A stretch of 64,000 nucleotides of DNA from Ascarosepion bandense (Eukaryota; Mollusca; Cephalopoda; Sepiida; Sepiidae), in contig JBBBDQ010000913.1 in assembly GCA_037127315.1 (NCBI GenBank), positions 1,778,501 to 1,842,500 on the forward strand, in the 5' to 3' direction. Below are positions 32,494 through 43,582 of this stretch, one piece after another. The notes beneath the pieces were generated by a model. It ran no database searches. It had not been told where the DNA came from and saw nothing but the letters and a program-made list of their open reading frames with translations. Each line of letters opens with the position of its first letter. Within the stretch, counting starts at the first letter, position 1. Made by a program: the position numbers and the translations under genes.

Positions 32494-32997
32494 GTCCTTA
32501 AAGTATGTGTGCACTTAAAAATTTATAACTTTATTTGTATTTGTGATAGAAATAATCTGTAAAAAATGTTATAAAGTTTAATGTGCCTAGTTTTAAGTAT
32601 AGGTAATTTTTAGATATGTAAACAGAATAGGTGGGTCATTTTATGGGCCTCTACGTTTGCCAGATTTGACTCCATTAGATTTTTTTATGGGGACATGTGA
32701 AAAGAATTGTGTATGCAATGAAATCTTGTTCATTAGAAGATTTGAAAGCTAAAATAGCAAATGTGATTTTAGGCATTACTGTAAATCAGTTGGTAAAAGT
32801 TCATCGTGAACTGCAAAATCGTATTACCCTTTTAATTCCTAATGATGGATGGCAAGTGAAAACTTTAATAAAATTTCAATAAAACCTTAAAAAATATAGA
32901 TTTACTTCTTTCTAATCCATTTTACAAATTATTTCTGTCGCAAATACACATAAAGTTATAACTTTTTTAAGTGTACACGAACTTTCTGGACACTCTG
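32488..32997 (+). mobile_element. Internally deleted mariner-like element
   Basis: Terminal inverted repeats of about 75 bp (left end TAGGGTGTCC, right end as CAGAGTGTCC), both with GATAGAAATAAT/GACAGAAATAAT at their inner side; TA on each side. A relic of the transposase C-terminus reads LPDLTPLDFF and, after a frameshift in a T run near 32680, GHVKRIVYAMKSCSLEDLKA. The D in PLDFF is the likely third catalytic acidic residue. The first two catalytic residues are deleted, so it is non-autonomous. Confidence 0.82.
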
Positions 32998-33219
32998 TAT
33001 AAGGCTATATGAATTCTGATGTATCTATATATCAATACGCATCATTGTTGTACGCATAAATCATATATATATATATACATATAGATGTACATATTATATA
33101 TGAAACTACATATATCTACATATAATTCTGTTTATATGTTGTGATCTATATATTTATCTCTCTCAATATGTAAATCTATACATATATATAAATGTACGTA
33201 TAATATAGTATATAACCTG

Positions 33220-33292
<73 letters not shown>

Positions 33293-33298
33293 AACCTC

Positions 33299-33426
33299 GA
33301 GGTAACATAAAGATTAGCAAGCTTGTCTCGCTAGAATCATTGCAATTGAGTGCTAAGTTCGATTCTCATTGGGTGCTCCATACTTTCGGCCTTGTGCCAC
33401 ATCTAAGCTACACTTAGAAAATCACC

Positions 33427-33430
<4 letters not shown>
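33299..33430 (+). mobile_element. tRNA-like SINE fragment S6
   Basis: ATTAGCAAGCTTGTCTCGCT (A-box type) and AGTTCGATTCTCAT (B-box type), then a short body running into (TA)n at 33427. Single copy here. Confidence 0.5.
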
Positions 33431-33457
<27 letters not shown>

Positions 33458-33522
33458 AAAAACAGAAATAGGGCTGTTCTAACGAGAGAAATAAAATCTA
33501 AACTTAAACAAAACGTTTATGG

Positions 33523-33538
33523 CTTCTTGCACTTTTAT

Positions 33539-33636
<98 letters not shown>

Positions 33637-33658
33637 AAGAATTAATAGATGCAAGAAG
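33523..33658. repeat. Near-palindrome (CT)n-(TA)n-(AG)n
   Basis: CTTCTTGCA at 33523-33531 and TGCAAGAAG at 33650-33658 bracket (CT)n, a central (TA)n and (AG)n in mirror order. The 136-bp sequence can fold back on itself almost completely. Confidence 0.8.
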
Positions 33659-34560
33659 TGTGTCACTTAGCTAAGAGATGTTAAATTCATCATCTGGAGT
33701 CTTAAAGTTTTGCAGACGGACCCCTGAGAATCATTCCGCCTACTCGTCAGTGTGTATAAACTTTTGTCGCACCCGGAAATCAATTTTTTTCACTAGGAAC
33801 ATATCATAGAAAGAAACTGTCCCTCTCTGTCTTCTCACTCACTCTCTCTCTCTTTATCTCTCCACTATCTATATCCCTCCCATTTCTCTCTCTCTCTCAT
33901 TCTCTTTATCTAGCTATCTAGCTATCTATGTTTATATATATATATATAAATGTATCAATAAAGATATATCTATATATCATTATGTATCATTGTACACACT
34001 ATTTTTTCTTTATTTAACGTCATAATTTCTTTTTTTTTGTGGGTTGTTTAATATCATTTCGTCTTTGTCAGTATTTCACTTTTCTTTCTTTCTTTAATAA
34101 TGCTTTCTTTTGTTTTTTATTTATTTATTTCTTTTTCTTTCTTCCTGAATTTTCATTCTTTTCTTTTTCTTTTCCTTCCTTTCTCATGAAGCTTTCTTTT
34201 CCTTTTTTATCTTTCCTATTTAATTTCAAATGTTGCTACGAAAATTGTTTTCTTTCCTTCTTTCTCTCATTCCTTCTTTTATTCATACTTTGTGTTTCTT
34301 TTTTCTTGATTTCTTACTTCTTCTTTATTATCATCTCTTTCCTTCTTTTATTCTGTCATTCTTTTTTTTCACATATCTTTTTTACATTCTTTCTTTCGTT
34401 TTTTATTTCTTTCTTCCACATAGATATCCTTCTTATCTTTATTTCATTTTTTTCTTTATTTCACATAGATAACATTTTTCTTCTCATCTTTCGTTCTTTC
34501 TATGCTTCAAATAGATATCCTCCTTCTTTAAATCTTTCTTTAATTCTTCTTCCTTTCCTT
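33659..34560. repeat. Pyrimidine-rich low-complexity tract
   Basis: Includes (CT)n near 33840-33900 and, from 34020, CTTT-rich repeats with CACATAGATA interruptions. The long open frame at 34039-34596 is an F/S/L-rich artefact of this tract. It ends at the LINE-B poly(A) end (34560). Confidence 0.7.
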
Positions 34561-34564
34561 TTTT

Positions 34565-35460
34565 TTTTAATCGTTCCGCTCCAGGCAAGACGGTAACGCC
34601 ACTGATGCGCAGGGGTCTACATAAGAAAAAAGATTATAGGAGGAGAGTAAAGAGAAAGACGAACCGGTTACAGAGGGTGTCAGAGAGGGAGCAAGAAAAG
34701 GCTGGGAATACAGGTGTGATGACAGTTAAAAATGTAGAGAGAAAGGAAAATATACAGGGTGATGTAGAAAGAACTGGAGTCAAGTGGTTAAGAGATGGGT
34801 TTTGACATTGCATTTAAATTCCTCGAGGTTGTGGCCACCAGGTAAGCAAGAATATGAAAGAGAGTTCCATAGGTGGGAAATGCGAGAAAAGAAGCTGATA
34901 GAGTAGAATTTCCGGCTGTATTTGGTTGATCTAAATGTGAATGGGTGGAACTCAGTTGCCAGTCTGGTTGCACGACTAAACACATGTGGTAGGGGCACCA
35001 GTGACTTAAGTTCGTCAGAGCAGAAGCCATGAAAATATATATAGAACACACAGAGGGAAGGAACATCCCGTCGGTGAGAAAATGGCTGGAGACGAACCGC
35101 CTAGTCGGTATCTTTCACATTACTGATTCTCCTTTGGAGCCTGTCGAGAACACTGAGATGAACAGCGGGGGCGCCTGGCCATATATGACAGCAGTATTCC
35201 ATGCACGGACGGATGGTTGATTTGCATATGTGCAAGATGGATTCTGGCGGAAAAAACATCCTGGCACGACACAGTGATGCAACCTTCCTAGCAGTGGATT
35301 TAGCTATTGACTCAATGTAATGGATCCACTTGAGATCGGAAGATAGGGTAAGGCCGAAGAGGCGCAATGTATTGCATTCAGGGAGACTCGCTTGGTCTAT
35401 GCTTAGGGGAGGCGGGAGCGGTTGCCTGTGATAATTGACAGAGAGCAGCTTCGTCCTAGC
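34565..35460 (-). pseudogene. LINE-B pol C-terminal region and 3' UTR
   Basis: Minus-strand frames: RLFGLTLSSDLKWIHYIESI, KSTARKVASLCRARMFF, YCCHIWPGAPAVHLSVLDRL (35101-35367), then in another frame YFHGFCSDELKSLVP, RATRLATEFHPFTF, SHLWNSLSYSCLPGGHN (34780-35049). It ends at 34565 with the CATCAGTGGCGTTACCG tail and poly(A). The conserved LGLTISSDLKW..RPCMEYC..HIW signature places it among CR1/Jockey-like LINEs. At least one frameshift; the RT core is missing. Confidence 0.82.
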
Positions 35461-35472
35461 AGTTATTTCATA

Positions 35473-35601
35473 TTAGCAGCATAGCCCGGCGTTGCTCGGG
35501 TGTAATGAAAGCTTTAAAACTAATCCATGGTCCTGGAGCTTAGACTCAGCCAAAAGAATATTTGAAATAATAAAATAATTGCGACAATTTACCAATCGCA
35601 C

Positions 35602-35656
<55 letters not shown>

Positions 35657-35795
35657 GAGCAGTATAGCCCGGCTTTACTCGGATGTAATGAAACCTTTAA
35701 AACGAATCCATGGTCCTGGAGCTTAGACTCAGCCAAAAGAATATTTGAAATAATAAAATAATTGCGACAATTTACCAAGCCGGGCTATACTGCTC

Positions 35796-35829
<34 letters not shown>

Positions 35830-36233
35830 GAGCAGTATAGCCCGGCTTTACTCGGATGTAATGAAAGCTTTAAAACGAATCCATGGTCCTGGAGCTCAGA
35901 CTCTTTGGACGTTGTTGGTACGAAAGACGAAAATGCAGCAGTTGTTTCCAGTTAAAGCGAAACCGTAGACTGAAAGGAAAATGAATGGATGTAAGTCAAA
36001 TTTTGATTTCCTGGTATCGATATCCAATAAGTTTTTTTCGTCGTAAACTGAATTTTGAAGGCTAAATAAGTCTTCTGGGTAAATGGTATCATGTCTGAGG
36101 CTAAGAACTACAATTATACTTACTTAGAGCCAAACCCGAAGTAAAAACTAAAATAAAATGGCTGAAAAAAAAAACACAGACATACAGACATACAGGCAGA
36201 TAAACAGATACACATACAAACATCTTGCCTTTT

Positions 36234-36292
<59 letters not shown>

Positions 36293-36551
36293 CGATTGTC
36301 TGCACTATTGTAAGAACTGCAACCTTGAAACCTCTGAATATCGGTTCTTATGTCTTTGTCTATGAGTGTATCAAATTTGATTAAAATCGGACCACTCCTT
36401 CTATCACCCGATTTTTTCGATTATCGATTATCGATATTTATCGGGGGTACCTAGACATAAAACCTAGCTAAGAACACTCGCAGACGCTTATAGTACAACT
36501 GTGTGCATTTTCAAGAAAATCGGTTCAGCCGTTTCGGAGTCTATAGGTAAC

Positions 36552-36624
<73 letters not shown>

Positions 36625-36652
36625 CAAAGTTCCATTTATAAATAAGTTTAGA
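35473..36652 (-). mobile_element. Helitron-like element H2 with tandem 3' termini
   Basis: The complete element occupies 35828-36652: 5' TCTAAACTTATTTATAAATG (minus strand) with host A before it, (CA)n, (TA)n, and a 3' terminal CCGGGCTATACTGCTCG. Two further 3' ends lie downstream at about 35655 and 35473, and a reversed stub at 35775-35800, separated by (TA)n. The outermost end reads CTAA with T following. Confidence 0.65.
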
Positions 36653-37036
36653 TAGATATTATTTTTCTCATTTTCTTTCTTTCATTTTTTTTCACTCTCA
36701 GTGATTTCCTTCTCTTTACACATTGTTTTTATTTTACTATTATAATTTCTTTCTTTTGAGCTTTTGTTTTCTTATTATTATTTCTTCAATTTTTCTTTCT
36801 ATTGGGAAAATATGTTTAGTTCTTTTTCATGTCATACTTCATAATTCTTCATTTCCTTTTTTTTTTTTTTGATTCTATTCATTTCTTTTAAATCTTCACT
36901 TCTAACTCAACACAACTTAATTCTTCGCCCTCAGTAAATTCCTTCTTCCTTTTCTCTAACTTAACTTCACCATTTTATTTTGCAGTTCTTCCGTCTTCAG
37001 TTTTCTTGCAGTCAAATTAAAGATACGTCTTCTTCT
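36653..37036. other. Pyrimidine-rich, no gene recognised
   Basis: CTTT-rich DNA without a recognisable exon or element. Confidence 0.5.
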
Positions 37037-37140
37037 TCTATGTGCCCTCTCCTTTCAGGACGTAGGCGATCATGGCCTTCCACCTCTCCCTATCCCTGGT
37101 GTCTGTTAGCAAGCTTTCTCCTGTAACCCCGCTATAGCCG
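37037..37140 (-). pseudogene. LINE-A 3' end fragment
   Basis: The minus strand encodes [17 protein letters not shown] then TAG and (GAA)n. About 100 bp, joined to unrelated sequence upstream. Confidence 0.65.
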
Positions 37141-37282
37141 ATAAATCTAGAATATAAATGTATAGAAACTAGCGTGGCCACAAAATGAGGGATCAGTTTA
37201 TATATTGATTATAATATAGATTTGATTCCCCACTTTATATCCACATTATAATTGCTTATAAATAGTTGGCATATATCTTCTC

Positions 37283-38100
37283 CTATGTGCTCTGTCCTTT
37301 CAGGATATAGGCCATCATGGCTTTCCACGTCTCCCTATCCCTGGTGGCTCTTAGCAAGCTTTCTCCTGTTACACCACGCAACCCCCTTTCTGTCATCCAT
37401 CCTCTCAGACCCTTCAAATATTTTATCCAGTGCCTTCCTCTGTTTATTTTTCCCTCTATCTGGCCTGTTAGTATCAGGTTCCCCAAGCCCTCCTTCCTGA
37501 TTGCATATCCCAGAAACTTCAGTTGTCTCTTCCTGATGCTCACTATTAATTTTCTTTTTCTTTTCCATGTTTTCTAAAACCTCATTATTGCTCACATGCT
37601 CGATCCATGATATCCGCAGCATCCTTCTGTAGAACCACATTTCAGTTGCTTCAAGTTTTTCCTTCGTCTAAGATAATATTGTCCAACATTCACTGCCATA
37701 TTGAAGAACTGACATCACATAGAAATCTAGTACTCTTTTCTTTGTTTTTAGTGAAAGTTTCCTATGTCTTAATACTTTACTCAGCTTCTGGAATGTGTCC
37801 TTCGCCATGCCATTTCGTCTTCGTATCTCTGTGTCGCACTTTCCATCTCTTGTTAGAACACTTCCTAGGTACTTAAATTTTTGTACTTGTTTGATTCTGG
37901 TATCACTCACCTGTATTTGGCATTTTGGGTTGCACCTTTTTTTGATGACCATGCATTCAGTTTTCTTGCAGTTTATTTGTAGTCCTTTCTTGTCACTCTC
38001 TTCAGCTACCTACTGTAGGATGTCTTTTTGTTTCCTTTCCGTGTCTGCTATCAACACTGTATCATCTGCATATCATATGATTCTCATATTGTGGCCTCCG
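37283..38100 (-). pseudogene. LINE-A RT C-terminal half (chimeric copy)
   Basis: Minus strand from GGHN through [70 protein letters not shown], (frameshift), [40 protein letters not shown] to AYILKGQST and TAG at 37283. It begins at the same internal point as the copy at 16053, next to the same foreign module. Confidence 0.82.
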
Positions 38101-38514
38101 ATCAAGTTTCCAAAATAAAATTCTACCCGCACCCAATTTTTTTAATTTTTTTTCCGCATCTCCCCTACACATTTTGTCCGCCATTCTCGAGAAGCCATTT
38201 ATTCGACATCCTCCAAAGGCCGAGTCTCTGAGACTCGTTTTCTGTTTATATAATTTAAATGACACTGGGCAATTTTACCCAATTTAACGTAACCTTTACT
38301 TTGAACGAAGATTTTCAAACAACGAATGGGATTGGACAGGTTTTGTTAGTCAGAAAAAATGGCGGTGGTTCGAGGCAAAGAGAAGAGAAAGAAGTGTAGC
38401 GTAGAAAGAATGGAAGAAAGAAAGGAGAAAATAACCTGGATAAAGAACCCCATTTAGTTGAGATACTTTTCTATCAACAAAAACGACATACACAAAATAT
38501 GCACACAAAGATAA

Positions 38515-38519
<5 letters not shown>
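38100..38519 (-). repeat. Non-LINE module fused to LINE-A, inverted copy
   Basis: Near-identical to 15627-16053 over about 420 bp, starting at a (TA)n tract on its outer side in both places. Confidence 0.75.
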
Positions 38520-38574
<55 letters not shown>

Positions 38575-38719
38575 CCTCCATTGGTCTTTCTTTTATGTTT
38601 CACTCTTTTCATTATCTATCTTTGTCACCAAAGTTAATTCCTATATTCATTATTTATTTTATTCACATTCTTTCGGGTTTTTCTTTCATTGTTTCTTTCT
38701 TCATAATTTTCATTTTTCT

Positions 38720-38724
38720 TATTC

Positions 38725-38755
<31 letters not shown>

Positions 38756-38837
38756 TCTATCTATCTATCTATCTATCTCAGTCCATTCACATGTATGTAT
38801 GTATGTATGTATGTATGTATGTATGTATGTACCTATC

Positions 38838-38872
<35 letters not shown>
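38720..38872. repeat. (ATGT)n-(CTAT)n-(ATGT)n-(TA)n
   Basis: Alternating tetranucleotide tracts with a repeated CAGTCCATTCAC-type interruption. Confidence 0.9.
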
Positions 38873-38875
<3 letters not shown>

Positions 38876-38992
38876 TGGCCGTATCTGACTACCGGTCACA
38901 CCGGGCACTGGTCCAGGCTGATCCGTGCAATCATAGTGAAAATCCGGGTAAGGAAAAATGTCTTTGTCAGAAATCAAACTTAACAATTCACA

Positions 38993-39024
<32 letters not shown>

Positions 39025-39262
39025 AGGAAAGAAAGAAAGAAAAACGAAGAAAATATTCGAATGAACGCAGTAAAAATCTGTTTATTTATTTCTTAATTTT
39101 GGGAGAAAAGACTGGTTATACTCAGAAAGTCAGAACCCGATTTCCTGCTTTCGTTCACGTTCTGGGCCTAATTTCCATTGGAATAGCCGGAAAAATCCGC
39201 ATAAATCATAGTTTCTGGAAACGGATGACACTGACGATGTCATCCCATTCTCAACTAATAAG

Positions 39263-39265
<3 letters not shown>
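38873..39265. other. No gene recognised; short (GAAA)n
   Basis: (GAAA)n at 38990-39043, then unassigned sequence. Confidence 0.5.
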
Positions 39266-39306
<41 letters not shown>

Positions 39307-39308
<2 letters not shown>

Positions 39309-39677
39309 ATCCAGCCAGGCATCAGGGTATGAGGATGAACTGCATCAGTCAGCAAGGCCTCTGATGAGGAGATTTTGTGGAGCATGTGAGCCCCTCTTAA
39401 CAGTTGGACAAAGCCAAGACGCTCAAAACACTCGGACACGATAACTTGTGATTTCGAGCTAGCCCAAATATCAACGGCTCCTTGAAGAGAGCCTACCAAA
39501 TTTCGCTCACAAGGCTTCGGTCAACGCATGGTATGGTTTTAAGGCATTTTCTAATGTTGCCGTACGCTGGGGTCACCTCCATCAGACAGATAACATCAAG
39601 AATTTAACTTCCTGATTAAACCGACCCTGGTGAGATTCGAAAGCGAAACTTCTAACCATTCGGCCAAGAGCCAATAC
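39307..39677 (-). mobile_element. tRNA-Leu/Ser-like SINE S5
   Basis: Minus-strand head CTTGGCCGAATGGTTAGAAG (A-box type, close to class II tRNA D-arms) and TTTCGAATCTCACCAGGG (B-box type). A body of about 300 bp ends at 39307 directly in (TA)n at 39266-39306. Partial relatives at 24395 and 39955. Confidence 0.72.
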
Positions 39678-39954
39678 TATATAGTTTAAGAGAAACACAT
39701 AAATCTAACATATCTATCAGCCCCGTTATATCTGGAATTAATTGTGCACATAAGTTAACTTGAGCAATCGCTAAAATCCTAATACCTTTCCTATGTAGCC
39801 TCATCACTGGACACATCAAACAATCAGGTGACTAACCTCAAAGAATAGGAAACATTAATATGGAAAACAAGTCTATGGCGAGTCAAGATATCAAATCACT
39901 ATGCACAAACATTCCCATCACAAAATATCTTAACATCCTAGAGTCCTCGGCATG

Positions 39955-40270
39955 ACGGTAAATTGCATCCAGCAGCAAGGCCTCTGAATGGAAGGTTGTG
40001 AGGAGCATGGAAACACTTTTTAATTGCTGTTGTTCCCTGGTCCACCCTGACCCGAAGTTATAGCATTTGTTAGGGTCCCAGTTATGGGCAAATATTTAAC
40101 CCCGCCAAAAAACACTATGAAGTTATAAAAATAGACTTTTAAAGAAAGATATACATAAAAATAGACTTTTATTGAAAAGTATACATTTTTGAAGAAAAAT
40201 TATTGCCGTAACACTTTTTTGAAGGTAAAAAAATTATTCTCAGCAAAACATCTTTGAATACAAAACTGGA
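39955..40270 (-). repeat. Diverged S5-related repeat
   Basis: Matches 24395-24700 (GCATCCAGCAGCAAGGCCTC, TAGGGTCCCAGTTATGG) followed by A-rich degenerate tandem units. Confidence 0.5.
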
Positions 40271-40657
40271 AGGCATTTTCAATTTTCTAAAAAAAAATAA
40301 AACATAAAGACATCCACCATCAAAGATGATATGATCTTGTATTGACATAAAACATTGCTATGCGACGACAACTGTCACCGAATTGCAAACGCAATTCGTA
40401 AATTTGTAATGCGGTTCTGTGATGTCTTTATGTTAACGTCCCTGTAACATCTCTAAAGATAGCTCATGTGAGCTGAAAACTTAGAACCAGAATAATAAAA
40501 ATATCTCCAAATGCTGGACAATTTTTGCCTTTATTTTCAACTGAAATTAAAGCCAAAATACGATGCTTAGAACGGATCATGATCAAACATAATAGACATT
40601 CATTGTCTGTTATATTTAACAATATATGTTTAGAAAATTATCTGCCTCTCGATACAC

Positions 40658-40735
<78 letters not shown>

Positions 40736-41193
40736 TACAAGTTTCATAATCCGACCTTCCAACCTTTTTCAGCTAAACTCGCAAACAAATTAGCCAATCC
40801 GAACACTAGGATCATTGCCAACAACTTCAAGACTATTGGAGATATAATCAAGACAAAAATATACCAAACACCATTTCATATACCAGAATTTATCAGACAA
40901 CGCAAAGATGTGTACGTGGAGTTAGCCATCACGTGATCTAAAACTTGTATCTACGAACACAATAGAGTCTTGCGTTAAAACAAACGCTCTCTCTCCCTTC
41001 CTCCTCTCTCTCTCTCGCTCTCTCTCTCTCTTTTTTTCTTTCTTTCTTTCTTTGTACCCTAAGGGAAATAAGGAGAAATGTAACGTTTATATCCGAATTT
41101 CGGCGGGAATTAGGAAGCAACGGCTTTATACTTATGAGCACCCTTTCACCAGCGTTTGTTTAAGATACCAAACATCCCTTTCTAGAAAATACT
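40271..41193. other. No gene recognised; (GATA)n and (CT)n
   Basis: Near 40448 there is CTAAAGA, AGCTC/GAGCT and GAAAAC, a possible hammerhead relic with one core base changed. (GATA)n at 40661-40734, (CT)n/(CTTT)n at 40986-41055. The remainder is unassigned. Confidence 0.5.
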
Positions 41194-42219
41194 GAGCACC
41201 TCGACATTTTCGGTAAAGATATAAGAATAATCAAGAATCTCTACTGGCAGCAAACGGCCTGCATACGGACAGGTAACGACCTCAGTAGATACACAAAGAT
41301 AGAAAAAGGCGTAAGACAAGGATGTGTCTTTTCACCGGATTTATTCAACCTATACAGCGAGAATATTTTGAGGACCCTAGATGACACACCAGGATTTATT
41401 ATTGGAGGCCACAACCTGAACAACATAAGATACGCGGACGATACAGTACTGATTGCGGACACGGAAAGGAAACTGCAAGATCTCATACAGAAAGTAGCAG
41501 TGGAGAGTGACAAGAAGGGACTACAAATAAACTTTAAGAAAACTGAGTGCATGGTCATCAGCAAAAGATACAACCCAAAATGCCAAATACAGGTGGGGGA
41601 TAACAGAATCAAACAAGTCCAAGAATTTAAGTACCTAGGAAGTGTTCTAACAGGAGATGGAAAGTGCGACAAGGAGATCCGAAGACGAATTGGCATGGCA
41701 AAGGACGCGTTCCAGAAGATGAGCAAAATACTAACACACAGGAAAATCTCAATAGAAACGAAGAAAAGAGTGCTAGACTGCTACGTGATGTCAGTTCTTC
41801 AGTACGGCTGTGAATGCTGGACAATATCATCGAAAATGAGGAAAAAACTGGAAGCGGCCGAAATGTGGCTCTACAGAAGGATGCTACGGATATCGTGGAC
41901 TGAACATACAAGCAACGACGAAGTGTTAGAAAGAATGGCAACAAAAAGGAAATTGATGCTGAGCATCAGGAAGAGACAACTGAAGTTCCTGGGACATGCA
42001 ATGAGGAAGGAGAGCCTGGAGAACCTGATACTGACTGGTCAGATAGAAGGAAGGAGAGACAGAGGAAGGCAGCGGATAACATATCTGCAGAGTCTGATCA
42101 GGTGGATGACGGAACGGGGGTTGCCAGGAGCAACAGGAGCAAACATACTAAGAGCCACAAGGGATAGGGAGACGTGGAGATCCATGATCGCCTACGTCCT
42201 GAAGGGCCAGGGCACATAG
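41194..42219 (+). CDS. LINE-A reverse transcriptase, 5'-truncated but open
   Basis: A 341-codon open frame to TAG at 42217-42219 with no ATG of its own at the left edge; it is the C-terminal part of an RNA-directed DNA polymerase from a non-LTR retrotransposon. In order: [60 protein letters not shown] (intact catalytic YADD), [77 protein letters not shown], then [20 protein letters not shown] and YVLKGQGT. The stop is followed directly by (AAG)n, so the 3' UTR is nearly absent, as in RTE-clade LINEs. The endonuclease and the N-terminal RT are missing, so it cannot move by itself. Confidence 0.85.
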   Translation, partial: EHLDIFGKDIRIIKNLYWQQTACIRTGNDLSRYTKIEKGVRQGCVFSPDLFNLYSENILRTLDDTPGFIIGGHNLNNIRYADDTVLIADTERKLQDLIQKVAVESDKKGLQINFKKTECMVISKRYNPKCQIQVGDNRIKQVQEFKYLGSVLTGDGKCDKEIRRRIGMAKDAFQKMSKILTHRKISIETKKRVLDCYVMSVLQYGCECWTISSKMRKKLEAAEMWLYRRMLRISWTEHTSNDEVLERMATKRKLMLSIRKRQLKFLGHAMRKESLENLILTGQIEGRRDRGRQRITYLQSLIRWMTERGLPGATGANILRATRDRETWRSMIAYVLKGQGT

Positions 42220-42707
42220 AAGAAGAAGAAGAACTTAGATCCTCAGATAAAATGAAAATTCATAGACAAGGCTAGGACCCCGAATAGCTTAAGAGATAAA
42301 TGTAATCTATGACGGAAAAAATTAAAAAAATTAAAATTTCAAGACCAAAATATACTCCTTGACAAACGAAGGGAGATCATAAGTATGTGTCGCCATAGAA
42401 ATAAGTAAAAATTACAATAATTATCCTATTCTCCCAATTAGTCCCTGAGCAGTTACTTTCCCACCACCTACCACTACAAACTCAAGGTTCAAGCCACATA
42501 CCTCTCACTACCCAAGAGAAATTGCTACTAAATCCTTTCCCCTAGTCTAACCCAAATAAAACGAATACATCCCCTCTCCTTTACCTAAGCTAACCCCTGG
42601 GCTTAGAATTTTTCCTTATTCTCTGTTTATAAGGGGTCGAAGAAAGCATGCCTTAAAATGATATGTTGAAAATGCCTATTTCCAAACTAAGTTTTATCTG
42701 AATTTAC

Positions 42708-42737
<30 letters not shown>
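42220..42737. other. No gene recognised
   Basis: Unassigned, ending in (TA)n at 42712-42738. Confidence 0.5.
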
Positions 42738-42738
<1 letters not shown>

Positions 42739-42740
<2 letters not shown>

Positions 42741-43298
42741 AAAGAATATTAATAAAAAGTTTTGAATTTAAAAATGTACTTTTTTTTAACAGTATTTGTT
42801 TATTTTTATTATATTTTATATTTCAGACCGCCCTCGGTCCTTCATCAGAAACAACTGATTTTTAAATTTGAATTAGAAACGTATTTCACGATAGCGTTCG
42901 AATATTTTTTTGTTTACATCACGTGAAAGAAACATACTGGATTTTAAAATTAAATACACACAAGCTAGGGTTAAATAGGGACTTAGGTGTGTTGAATCTT
43001 TACAAATATTTCAATAGCTAAAAACTTTTTTCAGATATTCCAAGAAATTTTTATCTAAAACAAACAGACTTTCTATACGGACATGCCGCATGTTGTGAAC
43101 AAACACACCACGTGATGTAAACAAAAAAATATTCGAACGCTATCGTGAAATACGTTTCTAATTCAAATTTAAAAATCAGTTGTTTCTGATGAAGGACCGA
43201 GGGCGGTCTGAAATATAAAATATAATAAAAATAAACAAATACTGTTCAAAAAAAGTACATTTTTAAATTCAAAACTTTTTATTAATATTCTTTCCTAT
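42739..43298. repeat. Long palindromic element, arms about 190 bp
   Basis: 42739-42928 and 43107-43298 are nearly perfect inverted repeats around a 180-bp centre. Each arm contains, read outward-in on one strand, TTTCTGATGAAGGACCGAGG followed by GCGGTCTGAAAT, a hammerhead-like CTGATGA/stem II/GAAA core. A single diverged arm is at 57005-57290. Confidence 0.85.
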
Positions 43299-43582
43299 AC
43301 ATATTAAGACAGTATACGTGGATGATCATCACTATATATATATATATATATCTATATATATATAGTCGCAAAATCATAAAACTTACATACTATCTGCTAA
43401 TGTTAAATCTGTCTACAAAATTCCAAGACACTCATTAATCAACTATATTCACTATCCACATCACTTTCTTCAAAATTCAAACGGACAATTCACAAGACTT
43501 ATTCCCTTATCACTAACCCCCACCAACATCCCACACACAACTCACCAAATATAAGAAAAGACGCTTTCCATTCCTGTCCAAA
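43299..43582. other. Non-coding lead-in to the hammerhead motif
   Basis: 43299-43335 matches the outer end of the 57005 arm. The rest is AC-rich and unrecognised. Confidence 0.4.

Noticed and set aside
34039..34596. 185-residue open frame rich in F, S and L
   Set aside because: It is the translation of a CTTT-rich low-complexity tract; there is no domain, and it ends in the LINE-B tail.
40440..40490. Hammerhead ribozyme on the plus strand
   Set aside because: Stem II is good but the core reads CTAAAGA, changing an essential G, and stem I is not found.
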